From Bacteroidota bacterium (GTDB lineage: Bacteria > Bacteroidota > Bacteroidia > 2-12-FULL-35-15): 64,000 nt of DNA. Within the stretch, counting starts at the first letter, position 1, and every line of letters starts with the position of its first letter. A program made the translations under genes and the position numbers. The notes beneath the pieces were generated by a model, which saw only the letters and a list, made by a program, of their open reading frames with translations, made no database searches and was not told where the DNA came from. Of the stretch, positions 18,739-27,352 are shown piece by piece. The stretch spans positions 124,001-188,000 of the forward strand of contig JADKIU010000001.1 in the NCBI GenBank assembly GCA_016722565.1. The letters are read 5' to 3'.

Positions 18739-19707
18739 TTATTGCAAAACAATTTTCTGGGTTTTGCTGATTTTATTGCCCGACCGGACTTTTAGAAAAT
18801 AAATGCCTTTGGGCTGATGTGCTAAGTCGATGACGAACTCAAAACCCTGTTCTTCCGATTGATAAATTCGTTTGCCTAAAACATCTACTATTTCTACGGA
18901 AGATTTTTCCAAAAACGATGTTTTTATTGTTACAATTCCAGTTGTAGGATTTGGGAAAATGGCAACAGGAAACGTTTCTCCGTGCTCACTAATCCCAACA
19001 GGAAGTGAACAGTTTGCAGGAATGTATGTTGGAGGGCGACCAATCGAGTCAGCCCAAACATGCTGACCATTATACGTATAACAAATTAAATTGTCCGACC
19101 ACTCAAATGGATCAATCATCATTTCTAATAAGCCAAATGTACTACCAACCCCTTCAATGATTGAAACATAATTTGGGTACCCAGCATTGGATGTTATGTG
19201 GAAACATTTATGAAATTGTGTTCCAACCAAAACGGAGTCAATTCCTGAAACATAGTTGTAGCCAAGAAAGTAAGAACTATTGTTATAAGAATAGGCAAGC
19301 GTATCACCCACATTCAAATTAAAATCGTACAATAATATCTCTGAAGTGGTTGTGATGGTGTCGGGCAAAAAATATACGTGTTTGGATAAATCTTCTCTGA
19401 TTGCACCAACATATTTGTTGCTGTCAACCAATGTTGGCCCATTAACAAGATTAAAAGGCCCTGTTGGCGAACCAAGAACATAATCGGATGCCACTAAGGT
19501 TTTATACACCTTATGATAAGTATTGCCTGAAAAAAGTGTGTCGCCCTGAATGTTATAGTTGTAATCTCTTTGAAAGTGGTTTGGATAGTTCCAGTTTGCG
19601 CTTGCTTGTCGCCATACCGCACTATCAGTTGGAAATGATTGATACAGCTGAGCAATTGTTATTTTTGCAAAACAAACAACTACTAAAAGTATTATTATTC
19701 GCTTCAT
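18739..19707 (-). CDS. Secreted protein with T9SS type A sorting domain
   Basis: 322 residues from the ATG at 19707, which directly precedes a signal peptide (MKRIIILLVVVCFAKITIAQ); the upstream in-frame extension crosses the promoter and is rejected. The body (residues ~20-240) has no recognised domain; it is rich in Tyr, Asp and Ser and reads like a beta-rich extracellular protein. The last ~75 residues are a T9SS C-terminal domain: VAIFPNPTTGIVTI, KSSVEIVDVLGK, then a GIYFLKV strand and a Lys-containing end. It is probably exported and processed at the cell surface. The specific role is unknown. Confidence 0.85.
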   Translation of the reverse strand: MKRIIILLVVVCFAKITIAQLYQSFPTDSAVWRQASANWNYPNHFQRDYNYNIQGDTLFSGNTYHKVYKTLVASDYVLGSPTGPFNLVNGPTLVDSNKYVGAIREDLSKHVYFLPDTITTTSEILLYDFNLNVGDTLAYSYNNSSYFLGYNYVSGIDSVLVGTQFHKCFHITSNAGYPNYVSIIEGVGSTFGLLEMMIDPFEWSDNLICYTYNGQHVWADSIGRPPTYIPANCSLPVGISEHGETFPVAIFPNPTTGIVTIKTSFLEKSSVEIVDVLGKRIYQSEEQGFEFVIDLAHQPKGIYFLKVRSGNKISKTQKIVLQ

Positions 19708-19727
19708 TGGGCGGTTTTTAGGTATAC

Positions 19728-19758
19728 CAAATCTAACAAATTTTTGCTTCCGTTCAAA
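19728..19758 (-). promoter_or_regulatory. Bacteroidota-type promoter for the T9SS gene at 18739-19707
   Basis: On the - strand, TTTG (19755-19758) is followed by 19 bases and then TAGATTTG (19728-19735), a full match to the -33 TTTG / -7 TAnnTTTG pattern. Expected transcription start is about 19721, giving a leader of about 14 nt. Confidence 0.7.
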
Positions 19759-19785
19759 ATCATTTTTTCGTTTGACGAGAAAAGT

Positions 19786-19793
19786 TATTTTTG
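19786..19793 (+). promoter_or_regulatory. Probable -7 element of the pgk promoter
   Basis: TATTTTTG matches the TAnnTTTG element and lies 25 bases before the pgk ATG. The -33 region is T-rich (19763-19766) but not a clean TTTG, so only the -7 part is well supported. Confidence 0.5.
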
Positions 19794-19818
19794 CACCACC
19801 AAACAAAATCTCTTAGAA

Positions 19819-21009
19819 ATGAAAACCGTTGACAATTATAATTTTTCTGGACAAAAAGCATTGATTCGTGTAGACTTTAATGTTCCGTTAGATGCTCAAT
19901 ATAATATTACTGATGATACCCGCATTCGCGCGGCCTTGCCGACCATCAATAAAATTTTGAAAGATGGCGGAAGCGTCATTTTAATGTCGCATTTGGGTCG
20001 ACCGAAAGAAGGGCCAACCGAAAAGTATTCCCTAAAACATACCGTAAATCATTTGTCAGGGCTATTAAACGTCCCTGTTTCGTTTGCCTCTGATTGTATT
20101 GGTGATGTAGCAACTAACGCGGCAAAAGCTTTAAACGCTGGCGAAGTGCTGCTTTTGGAAAATTTACGTTTTCACAAAGAAGAAGAAAAAGGGGATCTTG
20201 ATTTTGCAAAACAACTTTCAACCCTTGGAACATTTTATGTGAACGATGCTTTCGGAACGGCCCACAGAGCGCATGCTTCCACAGCTGTGATTGCACAGTT
20301 TTTTCCGAATAATAAATGTTTTGGTTATGTAATGAGTGGAGAAATTGCAAGTGTAAACAAAGTATTAAATGGTGCAGTAAAGCCATTCACAGCTATTATG
20401 GGTGGAGCAAAAGTATCAGATAAAATTTTGATTTTAGAACAACTCATCAACAAGGCCGATAACATCATTATCGGTGGCGGAATGGCGTTTACCTTTGTGA
20501 AAGCGCAAGGCGGACAAATTGGAAAATCGTTGGTGGAAGAAGATAAATTGGATACAGCATTAAACATTTTGAAAACAGCAAAAGCAAAAGGCGTAAACAT
20601 TTACATTCCAGTAGATGCAATTGTTGCTGATAACTTTGCAAACGAGGCTAACAAACAAACCGTTGATATAAAAGCGATTCCGGACGGATGGATGGGACTC
20701 GATATCGGACCAAAAACAGAAGCAATTTATGCCGATGTGATTGCGAATTCGAAAACCATTTTGTGGAACGGACCAATGGGCGTGTTTGAAATGAGTTCGT
20801 TTGAAAGTGGAACCAAATCCGTTGCTGAAGCCATCGTTGCTGCAACAAAAAAAGGTGCATTCTCTTTAATTGGTGGTGGCGACTCTGTTGCGGCCATCAA
20901 CAAATATAAATTCGCTAACGATGTTTCCTATGTTTCTACCGGTGGTGGTGCATTGTTGGAATACATCGAGAGTGGAAGTTTGCCGGGTGTAGAAGCGGTG
21001 GAGAAATAG
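19819..21009 (+). CDS. pgk: Phosphoglycerate kinase
   Basis: 396 residues, the standard length. The ATG at 19819 is chosen because it begins MKTVDNYNFSGQKALIRVDF, and the 25-residue upstream extension spans the promoter. Seen: RVDFNVPLD substrate-binding block, SHLGRPKEG, the hinge, GGAKVSDKI, and the nucleotide-binding GGGDSVAAINKY near the C-terminus. It makes ATP from 1,3-bisphosphoglycerate in glycolysis, in the cytoplasm. It converges with the GT-C gene on the other strand with one base between the stops. Confidence 0.98.
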   Translation: MKTVDNYNFSGQKALIRVDFNVPLDAQYNITDDTRIRAALPTINKILKDGGSVILMSHLGRPKEGPTEKYSLKHTVNHLSGLLNVPVSFASDCIGDVATNAAKALNAGEVLLLENLRFHKEEEKGDLDFAKQLSTLGTFYVNDAFGTAHRAHASTAVIAQFFPNNKCFGYVMSGEIASVNKVLNGAVKPFTAIMGGAKVSDKILILEQLINKADNIIIGGGMAFTFVKAQGGQIGKSLVEEDKLDTALNILKTAKAKGVNIYIPVDAIVADNFANEANKQTVDIKAIPDGWMGLDIGPKTEAIYADVIANSKTILWNGPMGVFEMSSFESGTKSVAEAIVAATKKGAFSLIGGGDSVAAINKYKFANDVSYVSTGGGALLEYIESGSLPGVEAVEK

Positions 21010-21010
21010 A

Positions 21011-22957
21011 TCACTCTATCGGCTCATACAAGCCGTAAATCATCGGATTACTTTCAATTACTTCTACTTTAAAGTTGCGAATCAAGGTTGCCTTTTTATC
21101 CCGATTCCAAATGTATATTTTTAGGGTTGCATCCGGGTGTTGCTCCAAATCCATTCCCGAAAACAAATGGGAAACATACACCGAATTAAAAAATAGCGGG
21201 TTTGTTTTGTATTGATTCAGCTCTGAGCCCCTCCACAACAAAGACTTTCCACCTTCATCTATTGAAACAACAACTGTGGGGTTGGACGCTTCTTTTCCGG
21301 TGCTGATTTCAGCACTTACATTCAAAATTGAATGTCGCGATTTTACAATGTCTATTAATTTCGCTGAAAAGCCCGCACTAAATTCTTCTGTACTATCCAA
21401 TCGCATATAAAATGTTCCAGGATAAACAGGATCCTCCGACATATTTTTTGCTTTTTCCCAGTGATTCTTTTTGTTCTTCACAAAAAAGAGCTCACTCTGG
21501 TTTTCAGACAATACAACCTTTTCTTTAATTTCCTCCTTCGGCTTAATTTTGGAAAAACAATACACGGTAAACGTGAAGCCTTCGTTCTTGCTGATAACAT
21601 AAGGATAGCGCTCTTTAATCAACTGATAATATTCCAAATGCAAATTTCCGGCAACAAAATAATCGGTTCGCTCGTTTTCTAAAAAAGTAATAAACGCTCT
21701 CGTATCATGCTTGTCTACACGGAAATAATTAAACTGCATTCCGAGCTTTTTAAAATAAAAATCAACAAATCCTTCCATTGCAAAATGCGCAACCGACACT
21801 TTGCTTGGGCCAAAAGCAGCAATGGCTTTGTCACTGATTCTCGCCATTTCTTCATACGGATGTTTATAAAAAAGCGGATGGTGTTTTCGGTTTGCAAATA
21901 ACGTATATGTATTCACAAAAACAATGATTACCAAAAGACTTGTTTTTACAGCTGTTTTCAGTGTTCCATAAAACGAAAAAATAAACATCAATAAAAACGG
22001 AAACGAAAATGTGAAGGTGGAAAATTGCAATACCGGGGTTTTTGTAATGGAGTAAAAATAGGCCAAACAGGGAACAAAAACGGCCCATACCAATGCGACA
22101 ATGCGCATTTTATACAACACTTTTTTTTCTTTGTTATAAAAATAAAACCCGCCTAAAAACAAAATCGTTACTAAGAGATAAACGAATTTGGAATAATGAA
22201 ACGCGTATTGTAAAAATGTGATGAGCCAATCTGGCTGTGGCTTTCCGAGCCAGCTCTCTTCTCCTCCTCCTCCTATTGATAAATGAAAAAGTAGAATAGA
22301 AACATGAGGAAGAAACAAAATCAATACCATCACACACATCAAAATATATTTTTTCGCATTTTCTTTTGTCAAGAAAAATAAGCCGGTTGCTCCTACCAAT
22401 CCGGCAAACAACAAACTGAAATAATGGTTATAGGTGCACAGCGAAGCAAACAACACAAAGCCGATTGCGTGTTTGTTTTTGCTGTTTTCAGAGAATAAAA
22501 ATTGTGTCCAACACCAAACCATCAACACCGAAAACAACATCCCGGTGGCGTAAGGTCGCTCTAGTTGCCCATACATGGTGGGGAATTGCAGAGTCGCTAA
22601 AAATGCAGCAGTGAAAATCGCAACGGTTGCATTAAACCATTTTTCAGCAATTTTATACGAATAGTAAATAGAAACTAAACCAAAAATAATAAACGGAAAT
22701 TTCACAACCATCTCGTTGGTGCCAAACAGTTTTGTCCAATAGTGAACAAAAACAGGTACACCAACCGGATGCACGTCTGTTGTTTTTGTTTTATAAATCA
22801 GTTCTGAAAAACTATTGGCTTGCGAGCGAATAACAGCACTCAGCTCATCATGCATGAATTGCATGGACGAAAAGTCCCAGAAACGAAGGGTTGATGCTAC
22901 CGCTATTACAAAGAGGAGTAAGAAATGGTTGTGCGTTATTTTTTTTAGGCGGTTCAC
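21011..22957 (-). CDS. GT-C (PMT_2-like) glycosyltransferase with C-terminal WN-motif module
   Basis: 648 residues from GTG at 22957, which overlaps the ybeY stop as GTGA and suggests translational coupling; a TTG at 22981 is the alternative. After the first membrane segment comes QFMHDELSAVIRSQ and TTDVHPVGVPVFVHYW, typical of PMT_2 enzymes, then about ten membrane segments. The last ~100 residues are a soluble beta-rich module with SLLWRGSEL and LKIYIWNRDKKATL, shared with three other GT-C proteins of this window. Probable role: sugar transfer in the periplasm. The position after ybeY looks incidental. Confidence 0.8.
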   Translation of the reverse strand: MNRLKKITHNHFLLLFVIAVASTLRFWDFSSMQFMHDELSAVIRSQANSFSELIYKTKTTDVHPVGVPVFVHYWTKLFGTNEMVVKFPFIIFGLVSIYYSYKIAEKWFNATVAIFTAAFLATLQFPTMYGQLERPYATGMLFSVLMVWCWTQFLFSENSKNKHAIGFVLFASLCTYNHYFSLLFAGLVGATGLFFLTKENAKKYILMCVMVLILFLPHVSILLFHLSIGGGGEESWLGKPQPDWLITFLQYAFHYSKFVYLLVTILFLGGFYFYNKEKKVLYKMRIVALVWAVFVPCLAYFYSITKTPVLQFSTFTFSFPFLLMFIFSFYGTLKTAVKTSLLVIIVFVNTYTLFANRKHHPLFYKHPYEEMARISDKAIAAFGPSKVSVAHFAMEGFVDFYFKKLGMQFNYFRVDKHDTRAFITFLENERTDYFVAGNLHLEYYQLIKERYPYVISKNEGFTFTVYCFSKIKPKEEIKEKVVLSENQSELFFVKNKKNHWEKAKNMSEDPVYPGTFYMRLDSTEEFSAGFSAKLIDIVKSRHSILNVSAEISTGKEASNPTVVVSIDEGGKSLLWRGSELNQYKTNPLFFNSVYVSHLFSGMDLEQHPDATLKIYIWNRDKKATLIRNFKVEVIESNPMIYGLYEPIE

Positions 22958-23382
22958 GCCTTTTTTAGCGCTTTTAAACAAAGATCTTCCTGCTTGGTCA
23001 TTTCTCCCTTTGCCACTTTTGTTTTGTCTTTATACCCCAACAAATGCAGCACACCATGAATAATTACACGGTGCAATTCCTCTTCAAACGTCTTCGAAAA
23101 TTTGTTTGCGTTTTCTTTTACTCGATCAATACTGATGAAAATGTCTCCACTTATGGGCAATTGAGTGTCGTCCTTCGAATAATCAAACGTAATAATATCT
23201 GTATAGGTATCGTGGTTTAAGTATTCTTTATTCATTTCCAACAAAAAGGCATCTGAACAAAACACAAAAGAAATGTCGCCTGCCTTCTGTTTCTTCTTTT
23301 CAATGGTAGCAACAATCCAACTCTTCAGCTTGGCCTTGTTTTTTAAATTGAATTGAACGTCTTCGTTGTTGAATGAAATCAT
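22954..23382 (-). CDS. ybeY: Endoribonuclease YbeY (rRNA maturation factor)
   Basis: 142 residues. The zinc motif is HGVLHLLGYKDK near residue 109: two of the usual three histidines are present and the third position is Lys/Asp, which is common in Bacteroidota versions. DTYTDIITFDYS and GDIFISIDRVKEN are also typical. YbeY takes part in 16S rRNA 3' maturation and ribosome quality control. It follows the LutB-like gene by seven bases. Confidence 0.93.
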   Translation of the reverse strand: MISFNNEDVQFNLKNKAKLKSWIVATIEKKKQKAGDISFVFCSDAFLLEMNKEYLNHDTYTDIITFDYSKDDTQLPISGDIFISIDRVKENANKFSKTFEEELHRVIIHGVLHLLGYKDKTKVAKGEMTKQEDLCLKALKKA

Positions 23383-23389
23383 GTTTTTT

Positions 23390-24772
23390 TTACTTTATCC
23401 CCTTCCGTTCTCTCCAAATTTGGTTGAACGATTTGTTGGTTACTTGTGGCAAATCTCTGCGTTCTCCCCATTGTTTTTTGAAGAACTGTTTTATCATAAA
23501 GTTTTTCAACTTCGCGCCACCTTTGTCCATTTTACTGCGTTTTAGCATGGCTTTTTTCCAAAAGTGCCAAACCCAGTTTTCGGTTTTGGTGGAAAGCTTC
23601 GTGTCTACCGATTGTTTTCTGTTGATCAACAATAATTTATGAATATCGATTTTAACAGGACAAACTTCTGTACATCTTCCGCATAGTGTAGAGGCAAAAC
23701 TTAAGTGTTTAAATTCCTCCATCCCTTGCATGTGTGGTGTAATGATGGAGCCAATTGGTCCGCTATATGTTGTTCCATAAGCATGACCGCCAACTGTTTG
23801 ATAAACAGGACAAACATTTAAACATGCTCCACAACGAATGCAAGACATTGCTCTGCGTTGCTCTGTTTCCGCTAACACGTTTGTTCGTCCGTTGTCTAGG
23901 AGAATCACATACATTTCATCCGGACCATCTTTTTCACCCGCTTGTTTCGGGCCGCTATAAATGGTGTTGTACACCGTTAAGCCTTGTCCTGTGCCGTAAG
24001 TAGACAACAATGGCCAAAATAAATCTAAATCGGCAATGGATGGAATTACTTTTTCTATTCCAACAATTGCAATCTGAATCTTAGGGAACGCGGCAGACAT
24101 CAAGCCATTGCCTTCATTTTCAGTAACCGCAATTGCTCCTGCATCTGCAATTAAAAAGTTTCCCCCACTTACACCAACCTCCGCTTTGCTATAGCGCAGA
24201 CGCAATTCCTGACGAACAAAATTGGTAATTTGTTCAGGTGTATATTCTAAAGGTGTTTGTTTTTTTTCGTGAAACGTTTTGGCAACCTCTTCTTTTGAAA
24301 GATGCATGGCTGGCGTTACAATGTGGTAGGGTGGCTCTTTTCGGAGCTGCACAATGTATTCTCCCAGATCGGTCTCAATGCTTTCTATTCCTTGCTCTTC
24401 GAGTGCTTCGTTAAAATTAATTTCTTCGGATACCATGGATTTCGCTTTCACCACGGTTTTGGTATTGGCTTTTTTCATGATTTGAAGCGCTTCCGCAACA
24501 GCCTCTTCCGCATCTTGCGCCCAAATTACTTTTCCTCCACGCTTAATAAAGTTGGCTTCAAATTCAATTAAATATTTATCCAGGTTTTCAATTGCTTTTT
24601 GTTTCAGCGCAGCTGCGCGTGTTTTCGCCAACTCTAAATTGGAAAATTGCTCCTTCCCTTCCACCACTTTTTTGTCATACTGCGAAATGTTGTGCAATAT
24701 GGTTTTGCGATGTTCTAAATCGAACGATTTTATTTCTGCCTTTTCTAAAAATAATTCTTCTGCGTGTGACAT
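23390..24772 (-). CDS. LutB/LldF-type Fe-S lactate utilisation protein
   Basis: 460 residues from ATG 24772 (MSHAEELFLEKAE); the longer open frame to 24808 crosses a repeat-like scrap and is rejected. The N-terminal LUD domain includes GVSGGNFLIADAGAIAVTENEGN. Two 4Fe-4S clusters are encoded by CIRCGACLNVCPVY (~331) and CGRCTEVCPVKID (~383). Family knowledge: LutB works with LutA and LutC to oxidise L-lactate. LutA and LutC are not next to it here, so substrate use is inferred from the family only. It lies between a peptidase and ybeY. Confidence 0.88.
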   Translation of the reverse strand: MSHAEELFLEKAEIKSFDLEHRKTILHNISQYDKKVVEGKEQFSNLELAKTRAAALKQKAIENLDKYLIEFEANFIKRGGKVIWAQDAEEAVAEALQIMKKANTKTVVKAKSMVSEEINFNEALEEQGIESIETDLGEYIVQLRKEPPYHIVTPAMHLSKEEVAKTFHEKKQTPLEYTPEQITNFVRQELRLRYSKAEVGVSGGNFLIADAGAIAVTENEGNGLMSAAFPKIQIAIVGIEKVIPSIADLDLFWPLLSTYGTGQGLTVYNTIYSGPKQAGEKDGPDEMYVILLDNGRTNVLAETEQRRAMSCIRCGACLNVCPVYQTVGGHAYGTTYSGPIGSIITPHMQGMEEFKHLSFASTLCGRCTEVCPVKIDIHKLLLINRKQSVDTKLSTKTENWVWHFWKKAMLKRSKMDKGGAKLKNFMIKQFFKKQWGERRDLPQVTNKSFNQIWRERKGIK

Positions 24773-24812
24773 CGTGATATTTTTGCCGCAATGACGCAAA
24801 GGCGCCACGCTT

Positions 24813-26354
24813 TTATTTTTTGTTTGAATCTACTACAATTCGCTCATTCCGATTCGCTAATTCCCATGCGGTGAAAAACACCAAGCGCGTAATCTTTTCT
24901 ATTTTTTCGAAATTTATTTTTTCTGTTTCATCTGTTTCTTTGTGGTAATCTGCATGCACACCATTGAAATAGAAGATGACCGGAACTCCCTTTTTCGCAA
25001 AATTATAATGATCCGAACGGTAGTAAAAACGATTCTTGTCTTTTTCATCATTAAAGGTGTAATCCAACTCTAAATTTGAATACGTTTTATTTGCGTTTTC
25101 GCTGATGCTGTGCAATTGTGAGCTTAATTTATCTGACCCAATTAAATACACGTAATTTGTGTTGTTGGCATGCTTTTCATCCAATCGTCCAATCATATCA
25201 ATGTTTAAATCGCAAACCGTATTTTTTAGCGGGAAAACAGGGTTTTCGGTATAATACGCTGATCCGAGTAATCCTTTTTCTTCTCCAGAAACAGGCATAA
25301 ACAAAATGCTTCTGCGCGGCCCCTTCCCTTCTTTTTTCGCATTGGCAAAGGCTTGTGCCAGCTCCATCACGGCCACAGTTCCGGAGCCGTCATCATCTGC
25401 ACCGTTGTAAACCACATCGCCTTCTTTTCCAAGATGATCGTAGTGGGCGGTAATAACAATCACTTCGTCTTTTAGGTCTGTTCCTTCTATATAACCCAAA
25501 ACATTTTCGGCTTCAATTTTTTGAACATTGTTTTTTACGTCAATGACCACATTCGCCTTTGCCTTTATTTTCAATGGTTTTCCGCTTTTCGAAATTTTTG
25601 CAATAATTTCTTCAGTGGTGTTTTTTTTCAAAATGCTATTTGCCATTTCTTTCGAAATGTAAATTACTGGAGCTTCTTTTTTCGAAATGTCTAATTTCAA
25701 GGACGAGGACTCGAGACGGTGTTTATTGTCTGCGATTCCCTTTTTAACATCGTCTACAACAACCAATATGGCTGATGCACCAGCATCTTTCGCGTTTTCT
25801 GCTTTTCCTCTTGCACGCAATGTCCAAACAGAAGGCTCTTTGCTTTTGGTAATGTATGAATTCCCTGAGGCGTCATATGGTTCGCCCTGTAAAAACATCA
25901 CCACCTTATTTTTTACATCTAGCCCTTTATAGTCGTTGTAGTTTTCATCTTCAATTCCATAGCCAATAAATAAAACATTTGCTGTTAAAACGGTTTGCTC
26001 TGTAATTCCCGGAAAATTATAATAGTCTTGGTTTCCGGTATATTTTTTTTCGTTAATCATAACGTCTGCCGGAAATGGCATCATCATGTTTAGCGGGTAG
26101 GTTTGGTAATAGGTGTTCTCCTTATAAGGAGGAATGCCAAAACTTTTAAAATTTGATTGAATGTATTCTGCAGCCATTTTCTGACCTTTTTTGCCGGTTT
26201 CTCTACCTTCATATTCATCCGATGCTAAAATAGTAAGGTGCGTTTTTAGGTCTGTTGCTGTTATCGTTTGCGAAAAGCGAATGGCTGTTGTGTCCTTTTG
26301 TTGTGCAAAAAGAGCCATTGGAAATAATAATAGAAGAATTGTTTTTTTTATCAT
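24813..26354 (-). CDS. Secreted M28 family metallopeptidase
   Basis: 513 residues with a signal peptide (MIKKTILLLLFPMALFAQ). A protease-associated insert lies at about 90-270. Zinc ligands of the M28 domain are visible: HYDHLG (~307), GADDDGSGT, the Glu-Glu pair in SGEEKGLLGSAYY, the Asp in NIDMIGR, and SDHYNFAKKGVP near the C-terminus. Such enzymes are extracytoplasmic aminopeptidases that release N-terminal residues from peptides. No T9SS sorting domain is present, so it is probably periplasmic. Confidence 0.92.
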   Translation of the reverse strand: MIKKTILLLLFPMALFAQQKDTTAIRFSQTITATDLKTHLTILASDEYEGRETGKKGQKMAAEYIQSNFKSFGIPPYKENTYYQTYPLNMMMPFPADVMINEKKYTGNQDYYNFPGITEQTVLTANVLFIGYGIEDENYNDYKGLDVKNKVVMFLQGEPYDASGNSYITKSKEPSVWTLRARGKAENAKDAGASAILVVVDDVKKGIADNKHRLESSSLKLDISKKEAPVIYISKEMANSILKKNTTEEIIAKISKSGKPLKIKAKANVVIDVKNNVQKIEAENVLGYIEGTDLKDEVIVITAHYDHLGKEGDVVYNGADDDGSGTVAVMELAQAFANAKKEGKGPRRSILFMPVSGEEKGLLGSAYYTENPVFPLKNTVCDLNIDMIGRLDEKHANNTNYVYLIGSDKLSSQLHSISENANKTYSNLELDYTFNDEKDKNRFYYRSDHYNFAKKGVPVIFYFNGVHADYHKETDETEKINFEKIEKITRLVFFTAWELANRNERIVVDSNKK

Positions 26355-26431
26355 GCCTTACACACCGATTCGTTTTTCGTCTTTTTCGTATGAATTAATA
26401 GCCTTCCTGCTGCAGGATGGTTCCTTGACGT

Positions 26432-26866
26432 TTAGCAACCTTCGCTAATTTTCTTCACTCTGTCGCTATGTCTTCCGCCTTCAAAAGCGGTAGTATAAAA
26501 TACATCGATGCATTTTTTTGCTTCCTCTTCGGTCATATATCTTGCCGGCAACGTTAAAATGTTCGCATCGTTATGCTGACGCGCCAATTCGGCTATTTCT
26601 GCATTCCAACACAAAGCCGATCGAATACCCTTGTGTTTGTTGGCCGTCATGTTTATACCATTTCCACTACCGCACATTAATAAACCTAAATCAAAGTCTT
26701 TGCTTTCTACTGCATTAGCAACAGGATGAGCAAAATCAGGATAGTCTGCTCGCTCCTCTGAGTAACATCCGAAGTCTTTTATTTCATAACCCTTTGATAC
26801 CAAGTAGGGTTTTAGTTTTTCTTTTAAAGAAAATGCTGCGTGATCGCAACCGATTGCTATCTTCAT
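26432..26866 (-). CDS. rpiB: Ribose-5-phosphate isomerase B
   Basis: 144 residues, the usual size. Seen: MKIAIGCDHAAFSLKEKL at the start, the active-site region LLMCGSGNGINMTANK, and RQHNDANILTLPARYMT. It interconverts ribose-5-phosphate and ribulose-5-phosphate in the pentose phosphate pathway. It is the last - strand gene before the divergent 506-base gap. Confidence 0.97.
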   Translation of the reverse strand: MKIAIGCDHAAFSLKEKLKPYLVSKGYEIKDFGCYSEERADYPDFAHPVANAVESKDFDLGLLMCGSGNGINMTANKHKGIRSALCWNAEIAELARQHNDANILTLPARYMTEEEAKKCIDVFYTTAFEGGRHSDRVKKISEGC

Positions 26867-26976
26867 ATGCGTGAAATTTGGTTTTTTTACAACGTTATTA
26901 ACAGCTTTTTGGGCTTGTGAACACGTTTGTAAAGTTGAAAAATAATGTGCTGATAATTAGCGCTCTAGTTTTTATT

Positions 26977-27001
26977 TTATCAACACGGATTCTGTTGATA
27001 A
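26977..27001. repeat. Inverted pair of TTATCAACA 9-mers (DnaA-box-like)
   Basis: TTATCAACA (26977-26985) and its exact reverse complement TGTTGATAA (26993-27001) are separated by seven bases. Each differs from TTATCCACA at one position. A third copy, on the - strand, is at 27189-27197. Confidence 0.5.
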
Positions 27002-27124
27002 CAAAAGGTTTTGTTATAAATGTGTAGAACATTTTTCTTGCTTTGTTAAAACAAGGTGTTGCTTGCATTAATTTTTGAATCTACAAGCTTTTTCTTTTCA
27101 GAATTTAACACGATTAATCAACAA

Positions 27125-27152
27125 TTTGGTAACATAAATTAACGTACTTTTG
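27125..27152 (+). promoter_or_regulatory. Bacteroidota-type promoter in the rpiB-nadA gap
   Basis: TACTTTTG (27145-27152) fits TAnnTTTG; a TTTG lies at 27125-27128 with 16 bases between, a little short of the usual 19. The predicted start, five to seven bases downstream, coincides with the first base of the hairpin at 27158. Confidence 0.55.
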
Positions 27153-27157
27153 TAAAG

Positions 27158-27246
27158 AAGTTATTAGATGAAAAGGATACTAACAGCCTGTTGATAAACC
27201 AAAACAAATCTCGTCTTCAAGCTGTTATCCTCTAAGAACTTTTTAA
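27158..27246 (+). ncRNA. Candidate structured small RNA (long bulged hairpin plus U-run)
   Basis: AAGTT-A-TTAGA (27158-27168) pairs with TCTAA-G-AACTT (27231-27241) as 5 bp, one mismatch, 5 bp. A six-base 5' bulge follows, then GGAT with ATCC, a short bulge, and AACAGC (27182-27187) with GCTGTT (27221-27226). TTTTT follows at once. The predicted transcription start matches the 5' base of the stem. A long rod with a one-sided central bulge is reminiscent of 6S-type RNAs (Rfam lists a 6S-Flavo family), but I cannot confirm membership. It could instead be the nadA leader. Confidence 0.35.
27189..27197 (-). repeat. Third TTATCAACA 9-mer (DnaA-box-like)
   Basis: TGTTGATAA on the + strand, i.e. 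TTATCAACA on the - strand, lies in the apical part of the hairpin at 27158-27246. Confidence 0.45.
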
Positions 27247-27328
27247 TTGTTGTTGGTTGAATGTTAGAACTCATAAATGCAATGCTTTTAATGATTTTTT
27301 TTACACTCAACTAACAGACCAACAACAA
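27247..27328. repeat. Second long inverted repeat in the rpiB-nadA gap
   Basis: TTGTTGTTGGT (27247-27257) pairs exactly with ACCAACAACAA (27318-27328), and TGTTAG (27262-27267) with CTAACA (27311-27316), with 4- and 1-base interruptions and a 43-base AT-rich loop. It begins directly after the U-run of the first hairpin. Confidence 0.6.
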
Positions 27329-27336
27329 CAACAAAT

Positions 27337-27352
27337 TTTTAAATATTTAAAA
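27337..27352. repeat. AT-only 16-bp palindrome
   Basis: TTTTAAATATTTAAAA is its own reverse complement and sits in a stretch almost free of G and C running up to the nadA start; it could act as an easily melted segment. Confidence 0.6.
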
